Assembly (NCBI GenBank): GCA_035719045.1
Contig: DASTGO010000566.1
Coordinates: 1 to 14,400, forward strand
DNA from: DASTGO01 sp035719045
GTDB taxonomy: Bacteria; Actinomycetota; Actinomycetes; Actinomycetales; Kineosporiaceae
Length of the DNA: 14,400 nucleotides
Direction of reading: 5' to 3'
Position 1 is the first letter of the stretch. Each line of letters opens with the position of its first letter. Shown here in pieces: positions 7,060 through 13,846 of this stretch. The translations under genes were made by a program, and so were the position numbers. The notes beneath the pieces are model-generated. The model was given only the letters and a program-made list of their open reading frames with translations, made no database searches and was not told where the DNA came from.

Positions 7060-8337
7060 ATGACCATCGCCGACGCCCAGGCCGGCGTCCTCGACGTGTG
7101 CCGTTCCGCGCGTGAGGCCTCCCGCCGGCTCGCCACCGCCACCCGGGCCGAGAAGGACGCCGCGCTCCTGGCCATCGCCGACGCCCTGGTCGACGCCACC
7201 GACCGGATCGTCGCGGCCAACGCCGAGGACCTGGCCCGGGGGGAGCGGGACGGCCTGAACCCCGGGCTGCTCGACCGGCTGCGGCTGGATGCGGCCCGGA
7301 TCGCCGCGATCGCCGCCGCCGTGCGCGAGGTTGCCGCCCTGCCCGATCCGGTGGGCGAGGTGGTCCGGGGCTCGACCCTGCCGAACGGGCTGCGCCTGCG
7401 GCAGGTGCGGGTCCCGATGGGCGTGGCCGGGATGATCTACGAGGCCCGCCCGAACGTCACGGTGGACGCGGCCGTCCTGGCGCTGAAGAGCGGCAACGCG
7501 GCCGTGCTGCGCGGCGGGTCGGCCGCGGCGTCGTCGAACGTGGTCCTCGTCGACGTGATGCGGGCGGCGATCGCCGGTACCGGGCTGCCGGCCGGCCTGA
7601 TCGCCTCCATCGACCCGTGGGGCCGCGAGGGGGCGGTCGTCCTGATGCGCGCCCGCGGGCTGGTGGACCTGCTGGTGCCGCGGGGCGGCGCCGGGCTGAT
7701 CCAGTCCGTGGTGGAGAACTCGACGGTGCCGGTGATCGAGACCGGGACGGGCAACTGCCACGTGTACGTCGACGCCGCTGCCGACCTGGACCAGGCACTG
7801 GCGATCACGCTCAACGCCAAGACCCAGCGGGTCTCGGTGTGCAACGCCGCGGAGACCCTGCTCGTGCATGCCGCGGTGGCCGACGCATTCCTGCCCCGGG
7901 TGCTGCCCGCCCTGGCCGGCTGCGGGGTGCGGCTGCACGCCGACGAGCGTGTCCTGGCCGCCGCGGCCGCCGTCGGCGTCGACGCCGAGCCCGCCACCGA
8001 CCACGACTGGGCGACGGAGTACCTGGCCATGGAACTCGCGGTCCGGGTGGTGGACAGCCTCGACCAGGCCGTGGACCACATCCGGACCTGGTCCAGCGGG
8101 CACACCGAGGCCATCTGCACCACGGATCTGCGGGCCGCGGACCGGTTCACCGCCGAGGTGGACTCCGCGGTGATCGCGGTGAACGCCTCCACCCGGTTCA
8201 CCGACGGCGGCGAGTTCGGCCTGGGTGCGGAGGTCGGCATCTCCACCCAGAAGTTGCACGCGAGGGGCCCGATGGGACTGGGCGAGCTGACCTCCACCAA
8301 GTGGATCGTGGCCGGCGACGGCCACATCCGCGGCTGA
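7060..8337 (+). CDS. proA: Glutamate-5-semialdehyde dehydrogenase (gamma-glutamyl phosphate reductase)
   Basis: Reduces gamma-glutamyl phosphate to glutamate 5-semialdehyde with NADPH, the second step of proline synthesis after ProB. The 425-aa length matches the family. Visible motifs are GVAGMIYEARPNVTVDAA, LKSGNAAVLRGGSAA, VPRGGAGLIQ and TGNCHVYVD. The catalytic cysteine lies in QRVSVCNAAETLLVH (Cys261, codon at 7840). The C-terminal GGEFGLGAEVGISTQKLHARGPMGL is also typical. The ATG at 7060 has no ribosome binding site but a -10-like box 7 nt upstream, so it is probably translated from a leaderless transcript. A methyltransferase gene starts 7 nt after its stop codon and is likely co-transcribed. 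Confidence 0.97.
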   Translation: MTIADAQAGVLDVCRSAREASRRLATATRAEKDAALLAIADALVDATDRIVAANAEDLARGERDGLNPGLLDRLRLDAARIAAIAAAVREVAALPDPVGEVVRGSTLPNGLRLRQVRVPMGVAGMIYEARPNVTVDAAVLALKSGNAAVLRGGSAAASSNVVLVDVMRAAIAGTGLPAGLIASIDPWGREGAVVLMRARGLVDLLVPRGGAGLIQSVVENSTVPVIETGTGNCHVYVDAAADLDQALAITLNAKTQRVSVCNAAETLLVHAAVADAFLPRVLPALAGCGVRLHADERVLAAAAAVGVDAEPATDHDWATEYLAMELAVRVVDSLDQAVDHIRTWSSGHTEAICTTDLRAADRFTAEVDSAVIAVNASTRFTDGGEFGLGAEVGISTQKLHARGPMGLGELTSTKWIVAGDGHIRG

Positions 8338-8344
8338 GGCCACC

Positions 8345-9040
8345 GTGGAGGGAGCCGAGGTCCGCAAGCTCACCGAACTGGAGGACGTTCACTGGTGGTA
8401 CCGCGAGCGGCGCCACCTGCTCGCCCGTGAGCTCACCGGACTGACCCCGGGCCGGGCCCTCGACATCGGCGCGGCGGGCGGCGGGAACACCCGGGTGCTG
8501 GTCCGGCACGGCTGGCGGGCGGCGGCCCTGGAATACGGCAAGGACGGTGCGGCGGTCTGCGCCGAGCGGGGGATCCCCGTGCTGCGGGCGGACGCCACCC
8601 GGCTACCGGTCGCCCCGGCATCGCTGGATCTCGTGGTGGCCTTCGACGTCCTGGAACATCTGGAGGACGACGCCGCCGCCGTGGCAGGGATCGTCGAGGC
8701 CCTGCGCCCGGGCGGAACCTTCCTGGTGGCGGTGCCCTGCGACCCCCGGCTCTGGTCGGCGCACGACGTGGCCGTGGGGCATGTCCGCCGGTACACCCGC
8801 CCTCAGCTGGAAGAGCTGCTGCGCGGCGGGGGGCTGGTCCTGGAGGACGTCCGCAGCTGGATGGTCCTGCTCCGCCCGGTGGCGGCCCTCAAGCGGCGCA
8901 ACAGCACCGGCAGTGACCTGGAGGAGTTGCCGGGCTGGCTCAACACCGTCCTGTTCGGGGTGGTGGCGGCCGAACGGGTGCTGCCGGTGGGCCGGCTGCC
9001 CGGGGTCTCCCTGCTCGTGCGGGCCCGCAAGCCCTCCTGA
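8345..9040 (+). CDS. Class I SAM-dependent methyltransferase
   Basis: A 231-aa protein of the methyltransferase type 11/12 group. The SAM-binding motif I reads ALDIGAAGGGNTRVL, with Asp40-Ile-Gly. Motif II is around EYGKDGAAVC, the acidic motif is RADATRLPV, motif IV is FDVLEHLEDD (residues 100-109), and motif V is LRPGGTFLVAVP. The N-terminal HWWYRERR is typical of small-molecule methyltransferases found in polysaccharide or lipid glycan loci. The substrate cannot be told from sequence. The GTG start lies 7 nt after proA, with GAGG overlapping the proA stop codon as a weak ribosome binding site. A membrane glycosyltransferase converges on it from the other strand, hinting at a shared role in envelope glycan modification, which is inference only. 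Confidence 0.9.
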   Translation: MEGAEVRKLTELEDVHWWYRERRHLLARELTGLTPGRALDIGAAGGGNTRVLVRHGWRAAALEYGKDGAAVCAERGIPVLRADATRLPVAPASLDLVVAFDVLEHLEDDAAAVAGIVEALRPGGTFLVAVPCDPRLWSAHDVAVGHVRRYTRPQLEELLRGGGLVLEDVRSWMVLLRPVAALKRRNSTGSDLEELPGWLNTVLFGVVAAERVLPVGRLPGVSLLVRARKPS

Positions 9041-9048
9041 TCCGGCGG

Positions 9049-9073
9049 CCGGCCCGGCGGGGCCCGGGGCCGG
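9049..9073. terminator. Hairpin in the convergent gap
   Basis: CCGGCCC (9049-9055) pairs with GGGCCGG (9067-9073) around an 11-nt GC-rich loop. It lies in the 41-nt gap between the convergent methyltransferase and glycosyltransferase genes, where it could stop transcription from both sides. The GC-rich context permits several alternative pairings. Confidence 0.5.
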
Positions 9074-9081
9074 GGTGCGGG

Positions 9082-10080
9082 TCAGCCGCGGCCGGCGTGG
9101 TCCGGGACCGGCCCGGCACCGTCGGTGCGGCCCGCAGGGTCGGCGGGTTCGTCCAGCGAGTCATAGGCGACGAAGTACGACGGCCGGCCCTGCAGTTGGG
9201 TGTACAGCCGGCCGATGTACTCGCCGAGCAGCCCCAGACAGAGCAACTGGACGGCCCCCACCGCCGCCACCGCGACGAAGGTGGACGTCCAGCCGGGCAC
9301 GGTGCGGCCGTTCAGCCAGGCGAGCATGGCGAAGGCCAGCAGCAGGGCGGTGGCGGCCGCGCCGCCCAGGCCGAACCAGGTCGCCAGCCGCAGGGGCGCC
9401 ACCGAGAAGCCGGTCAGGCTGTCCACGGAGAGCCTGACCATCCGCGACAGGGGGTACTTGGTCTTCCCGGCCGCCCGGGACTCCCGCCGGTAGCCGACCT
9501 CCGTGCTGGGGAAGCCGAGCGCCGGGACCACCAGCCGCAGCACGCGGTGATGTTCGGGCAGCACGTTGACGGCATCCACCGTGGCCCGGCTCATCAGGCG
9601 GTAGTCCCCGGCATCGGCATGTACGTGGGATCCGACCAGGCGGCGCATCAGGCCGTAGTAGGCCCGCGCGGTCAGTCTCTTGAACGCCGAGTCTGTGGTG
9701 CGGTCGTTGCGGACCCCGTAGACGACGTCCACCCGTTCGGCCCGAGCTGCGGTGAGCATCTGCGGGAGAGCCTCCGGGGGATCCTGCAGGTCGGCATCCA
9801 GGGTGGCCACCCAGTCACCGCGGGCCCGGACCAGCCCGGCGGACAGTGCCGCCTGATGCCCGGAGTTCGCCCGGAGCCGGACCACGCGCAGCTGCGGCCA
9901 GGTCCGCCGTTCCCGCTGCAGGACGACCGGGGTGGCGTCCCGGCTGCCGTCGTCCACGACGAGCACCTCATAGGGCTCACCGAGGCCGTCCAGCACCGGG
10001 CGGAGCCGCTGCGTGAGCAGGGGAACGGCGGCTTCCTCGTCATACGCTGGGATGATCACGCTGAGGATGGGGCTGGACAC
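9082..10080 (-). CDS. Family 2 glycosyltransferase, polyprenyl-phosphate type (GtrB/DPM1-like)
   Basis: Likely transfers a sugar from a nucleotide donor to a polyprenyl phosphate at the inner face of the membrane. I start it at the GTG at 10080 (332 aa, (M)SSPILSVIIPAYDEE), because AGGAGGGG lies 10 nt upstream and the GT-A fold begins at once. The ATG at 10179 would add 33 residues of non-family sequence. Visible features are SVIIPAYDEE, VVDDGSRD at 41-48, NSGHQAAL, the metal-binding DADLQDPPE from Asp95, and AGDYRLMSR near 157. The segment SRAAGKTKYPLSRMVRL is followed by two membrane helices near 229-255 and 264-288. The order GT2 domain then two helices matches the GtrB/ArnC/DPM1 group. 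A short Pro/Gly/Asp tail ends the protein. Donor and acceptor are unknown. Confidence 0.93.
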   Translation of the reverse strand: MSSPILSVIIPAYDEEAAVPLLTQRLRPVLDGLGEPYEVLVVDDGSRDATPVVLQRERRTWPQLRVVRLRANSGHQAALSAGLVRARGDWVATLDADLQDPPEALPQMLTAARAERVDVVYGVRNDRTTDSAFKRLTARAYYGLMRRLVGSHVHADAGDYRLMSRATVDAVNVLPEHHRVLRLVVPALGFPSTEVGYRRESRAAGKTKYPLSRMVRLSVDSLTGFSVAPLRLATWFGLGGAAATALLLAFAMLAWLNGRTVPGWTSTFVAVAAVGAVQLLCLGLLGEYIGRLYTQLQGRPSYFVAYDSLDEPADPAGRTDGAGPVPDHAGRG

Positions 10081-10090
10081 CGCCGGTACC

Positions 10091-10096
10091 CCTCCT
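10091..10096 (-). promoter_or_regulatory. Ribosome binding site deciding the glycosyltransferase start
   Basis: CCTCCT on the plus strand reads AGGAGG on the minus strand, followed by 10 nt and then the GTG at 10080. It supports that start over the upstream ATG at 10179. Confidence 0.8.
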
Positions 10097-10139
10097 GGAT
10101 CTTGTGTGCCGTTGGCGATATCGGGGCGCCGGGTGGTTC

Positions 10140-10159
10140 TCTCGTACGAGACGCATGCG
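10140..10159. promoter_or_regulatory. Twin abutting palindromes in the divergent intergenic region
   Basis: TCTCGTACGAGA (10140-10151) is a perfect 12-bp palindrome, immediately followed by CGCATGCG (10152-10159), a perfect 8-bp palindrome. Their centres are 10 bp apart, about one helical turn. They lie between the divergent glycosyltransferase and microprotein genes, about 60 bp upstream of the former. They may be an operator for a dimeric regulator; no promoter hexamers are clear. Confidence 0.4.
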
Positions 10160-10265
10160 ACACTCGTGCGGCGGAACACACCTCCGACCCCGCTGGCAGC
10201 CTAGCGGCGTCGGCTGATGACAGGACGGCGGCCGTCGGGCCCCACCAGAGAGGACACCGAGGACG

Positions 10266-10415
10266 ATGGTGACCAGCATCCTTGCCGAGACGACGGCCGA
10301 GGCCCCCGTGAACCTGCCCATGTCGCCGGCCGCGTTCGGCATCGTGGGGATCGTGGTCTTCGCCGCCCTCCTGGTGGCCACCCTGGCCTTCCGTAACGCC
10401 GGACACCGTCACTGA
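10266..10415 (+). CDS. 49-residue single-pass membrane protein
   Basis: A small open frame, ATG at 10266 and TGA at 10413, encodes 49 aa. About 18 hydrophilic N-terminal residues (MVTSILAETTAEAPVNLP) are followed by one hydrophobic helix, roughly FGIVGIVVFAALLVATLAF, and the short basic end RNAGHRH. An AGAGAGGA tract about 11 nt upstream can serve as ribosome binding site. The gene lies 17 nt before nadD and is probably co-transcribed with it. From memory, a short membrane protein with a similar FRNxGxRH-like ending often precedes nadD in actinobacteria, which supports it being real. Function is unknown. Its proximity to nadD and to the membrane LCP-like protein is suggestive only. Confidence 0.75.
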   Translation: MVTSILAETTAEAPVNLPMSPAAFGIVGIVVFAALLVATLAFRNAGHRH

Positions 10416-10432
10416 CGAGTCCGGGAGCGCGC

Positions 10433-11047
10433 GTGCGCTCTGCCGCCGCACCCCGGGTGGGGGTCATGGGCGGCACGTTCGACCCGATCCACCACGGGCA
10501 CCTGGTGGCCGCCAGCGAGGTGGCGAGTGTCTTCGGCCTGGATGAGGTCGTCTTCGTGCCCACGGGCATCCCGTGGCAGAAGTCCGACCGCGAGGTGTCC
10601 CCGGCCGAGCACCGCTACCTCATGACGGTGATCGCCACGGCGTCGAACCCCAGGTTCACCGTGAGTCGGGTCGACATCGAACGCGATGGTCCGACGTACA
10701 CGATCGACACGTTGCGCGACCTCGCCGCGCAGCGCCCGGACTCCGAGCTGTACTTCATCACCGGGGCGGATGCGCTGGCGCAGATCCTGGGCTGGAAGGA
10801 CAGTGAGGAATTGTTCGCTCTTGCCCACTTCGTCGGGGTCACCCGGCCCGGGCACACTCTTGACGACACCGGACTTCCGGCCGACCGTGTCAGTCTCATG
10901 GAGGTTCCGGCGATGGCCATCTCGTCGACCGACTGCCGGACACGGGTGGCGCGAGGCGAGCCGGTCTGGTACTTGGTACCCGACGGAGTGGTCCAGTACA
11001 TCGCGAAGTACGGGCTGTATCGAGGGGCGGTGGGGGTTCCCGCGTGA
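10433..11047 (+). CDS. nadD: Nicotinate-nucleotide adenylyltransferase
   Basis: Joins nicotinate mononucleotide and ATP to make deamido-NAD in NAD synthesis. The 204-aa protein carries the nucleotidyltransferase motif GVMGGTFDPIHHGHL (residues 10-24, with the HxGH-type signature at His20-His23) and the second signature ISSTDCR (163-169). It also has FVPTGIPWQKSDREVSPAEH, YTIDTLRDL, ELYFITGADAL and a C-terminal VPDGVVQYIAKYGLY, all usual in the family. The GTG at 10433 has GGGAG 5 nt upstream. The stop codon overlaps the next start by 4 nt (GTGA). The order nadD, LCP-type gene, rsfS, histidine phosphatase is the common actinobacterial one. Confidence 0.97.
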   Translation: MRSAAAPRVGVMGGTFDPIHHGHLVAASEVASVFGLDEVVFVPTGIPWQKSDREVSPAEHRYLMTVIATASNPRFTVSRVDIERDGPTYTIDTLRDLAAQRPDSELYFITGADALAQILGWKDSEELFALAHFVGVTRPGHTLDDTGLPADRVSLMEVPAMAISSTDCRTRVARGEPVWYLVPDGVVQYIAKYGLYRGAVGVPA

Positions 11048-12444
11048 CGAAGGACAAGGTCGGACGGCGGCCGGGTGACAAGCCTGGTCGGAGGCGACGG
11101 GACGAGGATGGTCCCAGACGGCGCCCGCGGTACGACCAGTCCCTGCCGGGCACCTTTTATCCCGATCCGTCGGCCTCCCACGGCGCGGCTCCTGACGGTC
11201 CGTACCGCACCGGTTCCCGTGACATGCGGTCCGAAGGCCAGCGGGAGGACGACGTCCTGGTCGGCCAGGGCTACCCGTCCGCGGGTGGCATGGTCACCGG
11301 CGACCTCGGTGGCGGGGGAGTCGGCACGGGCGGGATCAACGCCGGCGGGATCCGCCCGGGTACGGCGGTCAGCGACGGGCCCAGGACGGGTCTGGTCCCC
11401 ACCGGTCCGATCGCCAGCGAACGCCTGCAGGCGGACCGGCTGCACGCTGCCCCGGGTCGCGGCCGTACACGGTCGGCCGGGACCGAAGTGGACGACCTGG
11501 ACCTCGGCTCCTACCCACCGCTCGCCTACCGGACCGGGGGGCGGCCCACCCGGCATCGCCCCCGGGCCGGCAGCGTTGACGGCCGACCCCGGGTCGACCG
11601 GGGGCTCCTGCTGTACGTGGCCGTTCTGCTGGCCGTCGTCGGGGTCGTCGGCGCGGCCGGCACATGGCTGGTGCTCGGCCCGCTACACGGGGGTTCGCAG
11701 AGCCCGGCGTCATCCGCCCTGTCGCGGCAGCAGATCCTCCTGGTCGGTCTCGCGGACGGCAACGGGCTGTCCGCGTCGCTGCTGCTGGGATCGGGTCCGG
11801 GGTACACCGCGGCCGTCCTGGTGCCGCCCTCTCTGCTGGTCGATGACGGCAACGGTGCCCGCACCACCCTTGCCGGGACCATCGGCGCCGGTGTGGACGG
11901 GCCCGCACAGGCCCTCGCCCGCACCTTCAACGTCCGGATCGACGCGTCCTGGCTGCTCACGCCCGGCGGCCTGGGGGCACTGGTGGACGGCAACGGCGGG
12001 GTCGTGGTCGACGTGGACCAGGAGATCCGTGCCGGGAACGTGCTGGTCGCCGCAGGGAAAGGGCAGCGGCTGACCGGGGCGCAGGCAACCGCCTACGTGT
12101 CGGCGCGCCTCGACGGGGAGGACCCCCAGGCTGCGCTGAACCGGTTCGCCGCGGTCCTCGGCCAGGTCGTCACCGGCCTGCCCGCCCAGCCGCAGTCGGC
12201 CTCCCGGCAGCTCGGCGACCTCGCGGCGGCCTCCCGCAGCGGGATCTCCGTGGACGAACTGGCCTCCCGCCTGCTGTCGGCAGCCCAGCAGATCGGGGGT
12301 GGCGGCCTGTCCGGCACCCAGCTTCCGCTGACCCGGGCCGGTGCCGGTCAGCCCGCCGGAGCGGTGTCCGCCGACCCGACCACGGTGGGGGTGCTGCTCC
12401 GCCAGAAGCTCAGCGGCACGGAGTCCGACGACAGCTCAGGCTGA
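11044..12444 (+). CDS. LCP-like (LytR-CpsA-Psr) membrane protein lacking catalytic residues
   Basis: A 466-aa type II membrane protein. Residues 1-187 are a cytoplasmic, disordered, Arg- and Gly-rich tail. One membrane helix follows at about 188-213 (LLLYVAVLLAVVGVVGAAG). From about Gln229 comes an extracellular LCP-like domain: ILLVGLADGNG, VLVPPSLLVDD (260-268), FNVRIDASWLLTPGGLGALV, GGVVVDVDQEI, LTGAQATAYVSARLDGEDP. Canonical LCP enzymes attach teichoic acid or arabinogalactan to peptidoglycan using conserved Asp and Arg residues (an R-x-D-T motif after the first strand, P-R-D, and K-I-N-A). Here those positions read SASLLLG, PPS and TTLAG, so the charged residues appear lost. The fold assignment is by pattern and gene position; enzymatic activity is doubtful. 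It overlaps nadD by 4 nt, implying coupled translation. Confidence 0.8.
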   Translation: MTKDKVGRRPGDKPGRRRRDEDGPRRRPRYDQSLPGTFYPDPSASHGAAPDGPYRTGSRDMRSEGQREDDVLVGQGYPSAGGMVTGDLGGGGVGTGGINAGGIRPGTAVSDGPRTGLVPTGPIASERLQADRLHAAPGRGRTRSAGTEVDDLDLGSYPPLAYRTGGRPTRHRPRAGSVDGRPRVDRGLLLYVAVLLAVVGVVGAAGTWLVLGPLHGGSQSPASSALSRQQILLVGLADGNGLSASLLLGSGPGYTAAVLVPPSLLVDDGNGARTTLAGTIGAGVDGPAQALARTFNVRIDASWLLTPGGLGALVDGNGGVVVDVDQEIRAGNVLVAAGKGQRLTGAQATAYVSARLDGEDPQAALNRFAAVLGQVVTGLPAQPQSASRQLGDLAAASRSGISVDELASRLLSAAQQIGGGGLSGTQLPLTRAGAGQPAGAVSADPTTVGVLLRQKLSGTESDDSSG

Positions 12445-12550
12445 CCGTTCGGTCATGATCTGCAACGGATCCTGGTCCGGCCGTGAGCAAGTCGCTAGCG
12501 GGGCATGAGAAGGTGGTGGTGAGGTACACCGCCCACGGAAGGTTCCGCTC

Positions 12551-12940
12551 TTGACCGCTTCTGCCCGGGCGACCGAGCTGGCCACGGCCGCCGCTCTCGC
12601 CGCCTCCGACAAGCTGGCCAATGACGTGGTCGCCCTCGACGTCAGCGACCAGCTCGTCATCACCGACGTCTTCCTGCTCGCCTCCGCACCGAATGACCGG
12701 CAGGTCCGCGCCATTGTGGACGCCATCGAGGAGCGGCTGCACGGCCTGGGTGCCAAGCCCGTCCGGCGGGAGGGGGAGCGCGAGGGCCGCTGGGTGCTCA
12801 TCGACTTCGGTGAACTCGTGGTCCACGTGCAGCATGCGGACGAGCGGGCGTACTACGCCCTGGAGCGGCTGTGGCGGGACTGCCCCGCCCTGGAGCTTCC
12901 CCCGGAGGTTCGACACCACTCCGGCGCCGCATCCTCGTGA
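12551..12940 (+). CDS. rsfS: Ribosomal silencing factor RsfS
   Basis: Binds L14 on the 50S subunit and blocks joining with the 30S subunit, lowering translation when nutrients are scarce. The 129-aa protein shows the family core: ANDVVALDVSDQLVITDVFL, LASAPNDRQVRAIVDAIEE, REGEREGRWVLIDFGELVVH and VQHADERAYYALERLW. I use the TTG at 12551, which has GGAAGG 8 nt upstream and gives the expected N-terminal length. The 106-nt gap after the LCP-like gene shows no clear promoter. Together with obg and the ribosomal protein genes in this window it belongs to the 50S-related set. Confidence 0.96.
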   Translation: MTASARATELATAAALAASDKLANDVVALDVSDQLVITDVFLLASAPNDRQVRAIVDAIEERLHGLGAKPVRREGEREGRWVLIDFGELVVHVQHADERAYYALERLWRDCPALELPPEVRHHSGAASS

Positions 12941-12980
12941 CCTGGGTGCGCGCAGGTGGGCCGTGCCGTGGCGGTGCCCG

Positions 12981-13664
12981 GTGACCGCTGACCGGGTGAT
13001 CTGCTGGCGGCACGGCCGGACGGCGCACAACCATTCGGGGACCTGGCAGGGACAGCTCGACATCCCCCTGGACGACACCGGTCGGACCCAGGCCGCGCAG
13101 GCGGCGGAGGCCATTGCCGCCTCCGTGAAGCCGGGAGACGGGCTTACCGTCGTGTCCTCCGACCTGGCCCGAGCCAGGGTCACCGCCGAGTCCCTCGCCG
13201 CCGTCGCCGGGGTCGAGGTCCGGCTCGACCGCCGGCTGCGGGAGATCGACGCCGGGCGCTGGCAGGGGCTCACCAAGACGGAGATCGTCGAGGCCGGCAT
13301 GGGCGACGAACTGGCCGCCTGGCAGGCCCAGGAGGACATCCGGATCGGCGGCGGTGAGCGGCGCAGCGAGGTGTCCGCACGGGGTGCTGAGGCTATCCAG
13401 GAGCACGCTGCGGCCCTCGACGGCGGGGCTCTCGTCGTCGTGGCCCACGGCGGCCTGCTGCGCGGGTCGATCGTGCAGCTACTCGGGCTCGACGGGCGGT
13501 GCTGGAACCTGCTCGGAGTCCTCGGCAACGGCCAGTGGGCTGAGCTGTTCCCCGGGCAGCCAGCCTGGCGATTGGTGGCCTACAACCTGGCAGCCACGCC
13601 GATCGGCAGCCGATTTGGTTCGGCACCCCATCCTCGGGATAGACTCTCCGAGCCGCAACGGTGA
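12981..13664 (+). CDS. Histidine phosphatase family protein (GpgP/phosphoglycerate mutase-like)
   Basis: A 227-aa phosphatase of the histidine phosphatase superfamily. The catalytic His is in ICWRHGRTAHN (His11). The second histidine is in VVVAHGGLLRG, and the acidic residue is in RLREIDAGRWQGL. VVSSDLARARVTAE is also typical. In Mycobacterium tuberculosis the gene beside rsfS (Rv2419c, gpgP) encodes glucosyl-3-phosphoglycerate phosphatase, and this gene sits in the same place. Sequence alone does not separate that substrate from others, so I give no symbol. I chose the GTG at 12981 because the family begins a few residues before RHG; a GTG at 12963 is possible. The ribosome binding site is weak. 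The gene lies 40 nt after rsfS, and the tRNA-Ala promoter appears to sit inside its 3' end. Confidence 0.9.
   Translation: MTADRVICWRHGRTAHNHSGTWQGQLDIPLDDTGRTQAAQAAEAIAASVKPGDGLTVVSSDLARARVTAESLAAVAGVEVRLDRRLREIDAGRWQGLTKTEIVEAGMGDELAAWQAQEDIRIGGGERRSEVSARGAEAIQEHAAALDGGALVVVAHGGLLRGSIVQLLGLDGRCWNLLGVLGNGQWAELFPGQPAWRLVAYNLAATPIGSRFGSAPHPRDRLSEPQR
13615..13645 (+). promoter_or_regulatory. Putative promoter of tRNA-Ala inside the phosphatase gene
   Basis: TAGACT (13640-13645) is a good -10 box, with TTGGTT (13615-13620) as a weaker -35 box 19 nt upstream. Transcription would start near 13652 and give a leader of about 44 nt before the tRNA. It overlaps the last codons of the phosphatase. Confidence 0.5.
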
Positions 13665-13695
13665 AGCCCTCCGGGGCAGAGCTTCGGTGTGGCGA

Positions 13696-13768
13696 GGGGC
13701 TGTAGCGCAGCTGGTAGCGCACCTCCATGGCATGGAGGGGGTCAGGGGTTCGAGTCCCCTCAGCTCCA
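13696..13768 (+). tRNA. tRNA-Ala, anticodon GGC
   Basis: A 73-nt cloverleaf folds completely. The acceptor GGGGCTG pairs with CAGCTCC (one G-U pair). The D arm is GCGC/GCGC, and the anticodon stem CCTCC/GGAGG encloses the loop ATGGCAT. The T arm is AGGGG-TTCGAGT-CCCCT, and the discriminator base is A at 13768. The anticodon GGC reads GCC/GCU alanine codons, GCC being dominant in this GC-rich genome. The CCA end is not encoded (ACCG follows the stem), so it must be added after transcription. Confidence 0.98.
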
Positions 13769-13827
13769 CCGCAAAACTGCAGGTCAGGGGCTCGCTCTCA
13801 AGATCGAGAGTGGGCCTCTAGATCATT

Positions 13828-13846
13828 TGTCAGCAAAATGTCAGCA
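13828..13846 (+). repeat. Direct repeat TGTCAGCA with an 11-bp period
   Basis: TGTCAGCA occurs at 13828-13835 and 13839-13846, separated by AAA, about 60 bp downstream of the tRNA end. Two short same-orientation sites one helical turn apart resemble arm-type binding sites of tyrosine integrases, but no integrase gene is visible here. Confidence 0.5.

Noticed and set aside
6463..8373. 636-codon open frame on the minus strand opposite proA
   Set aside because: Antisense shadow in high-GC DNA; low-complexity His/Gly/Val/Gln-rich product with no recognisable domain, lying across the secure proA gene.
10081..10179. N-terminal extension of the glycosyltransferase from the ATG at 10179
   Set aside because: The strong AGGAGG lies between that ATG and the family start, and the 33 extra residues are unlike GT2 N-termini.
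9097..10272. 391-codon plus-strand open frame opposite the glycosyltransferase
   Set aside because: The minus strand encodes a clear GT2 enzyme with a strong ribosome binding site; this frame is its shadow.
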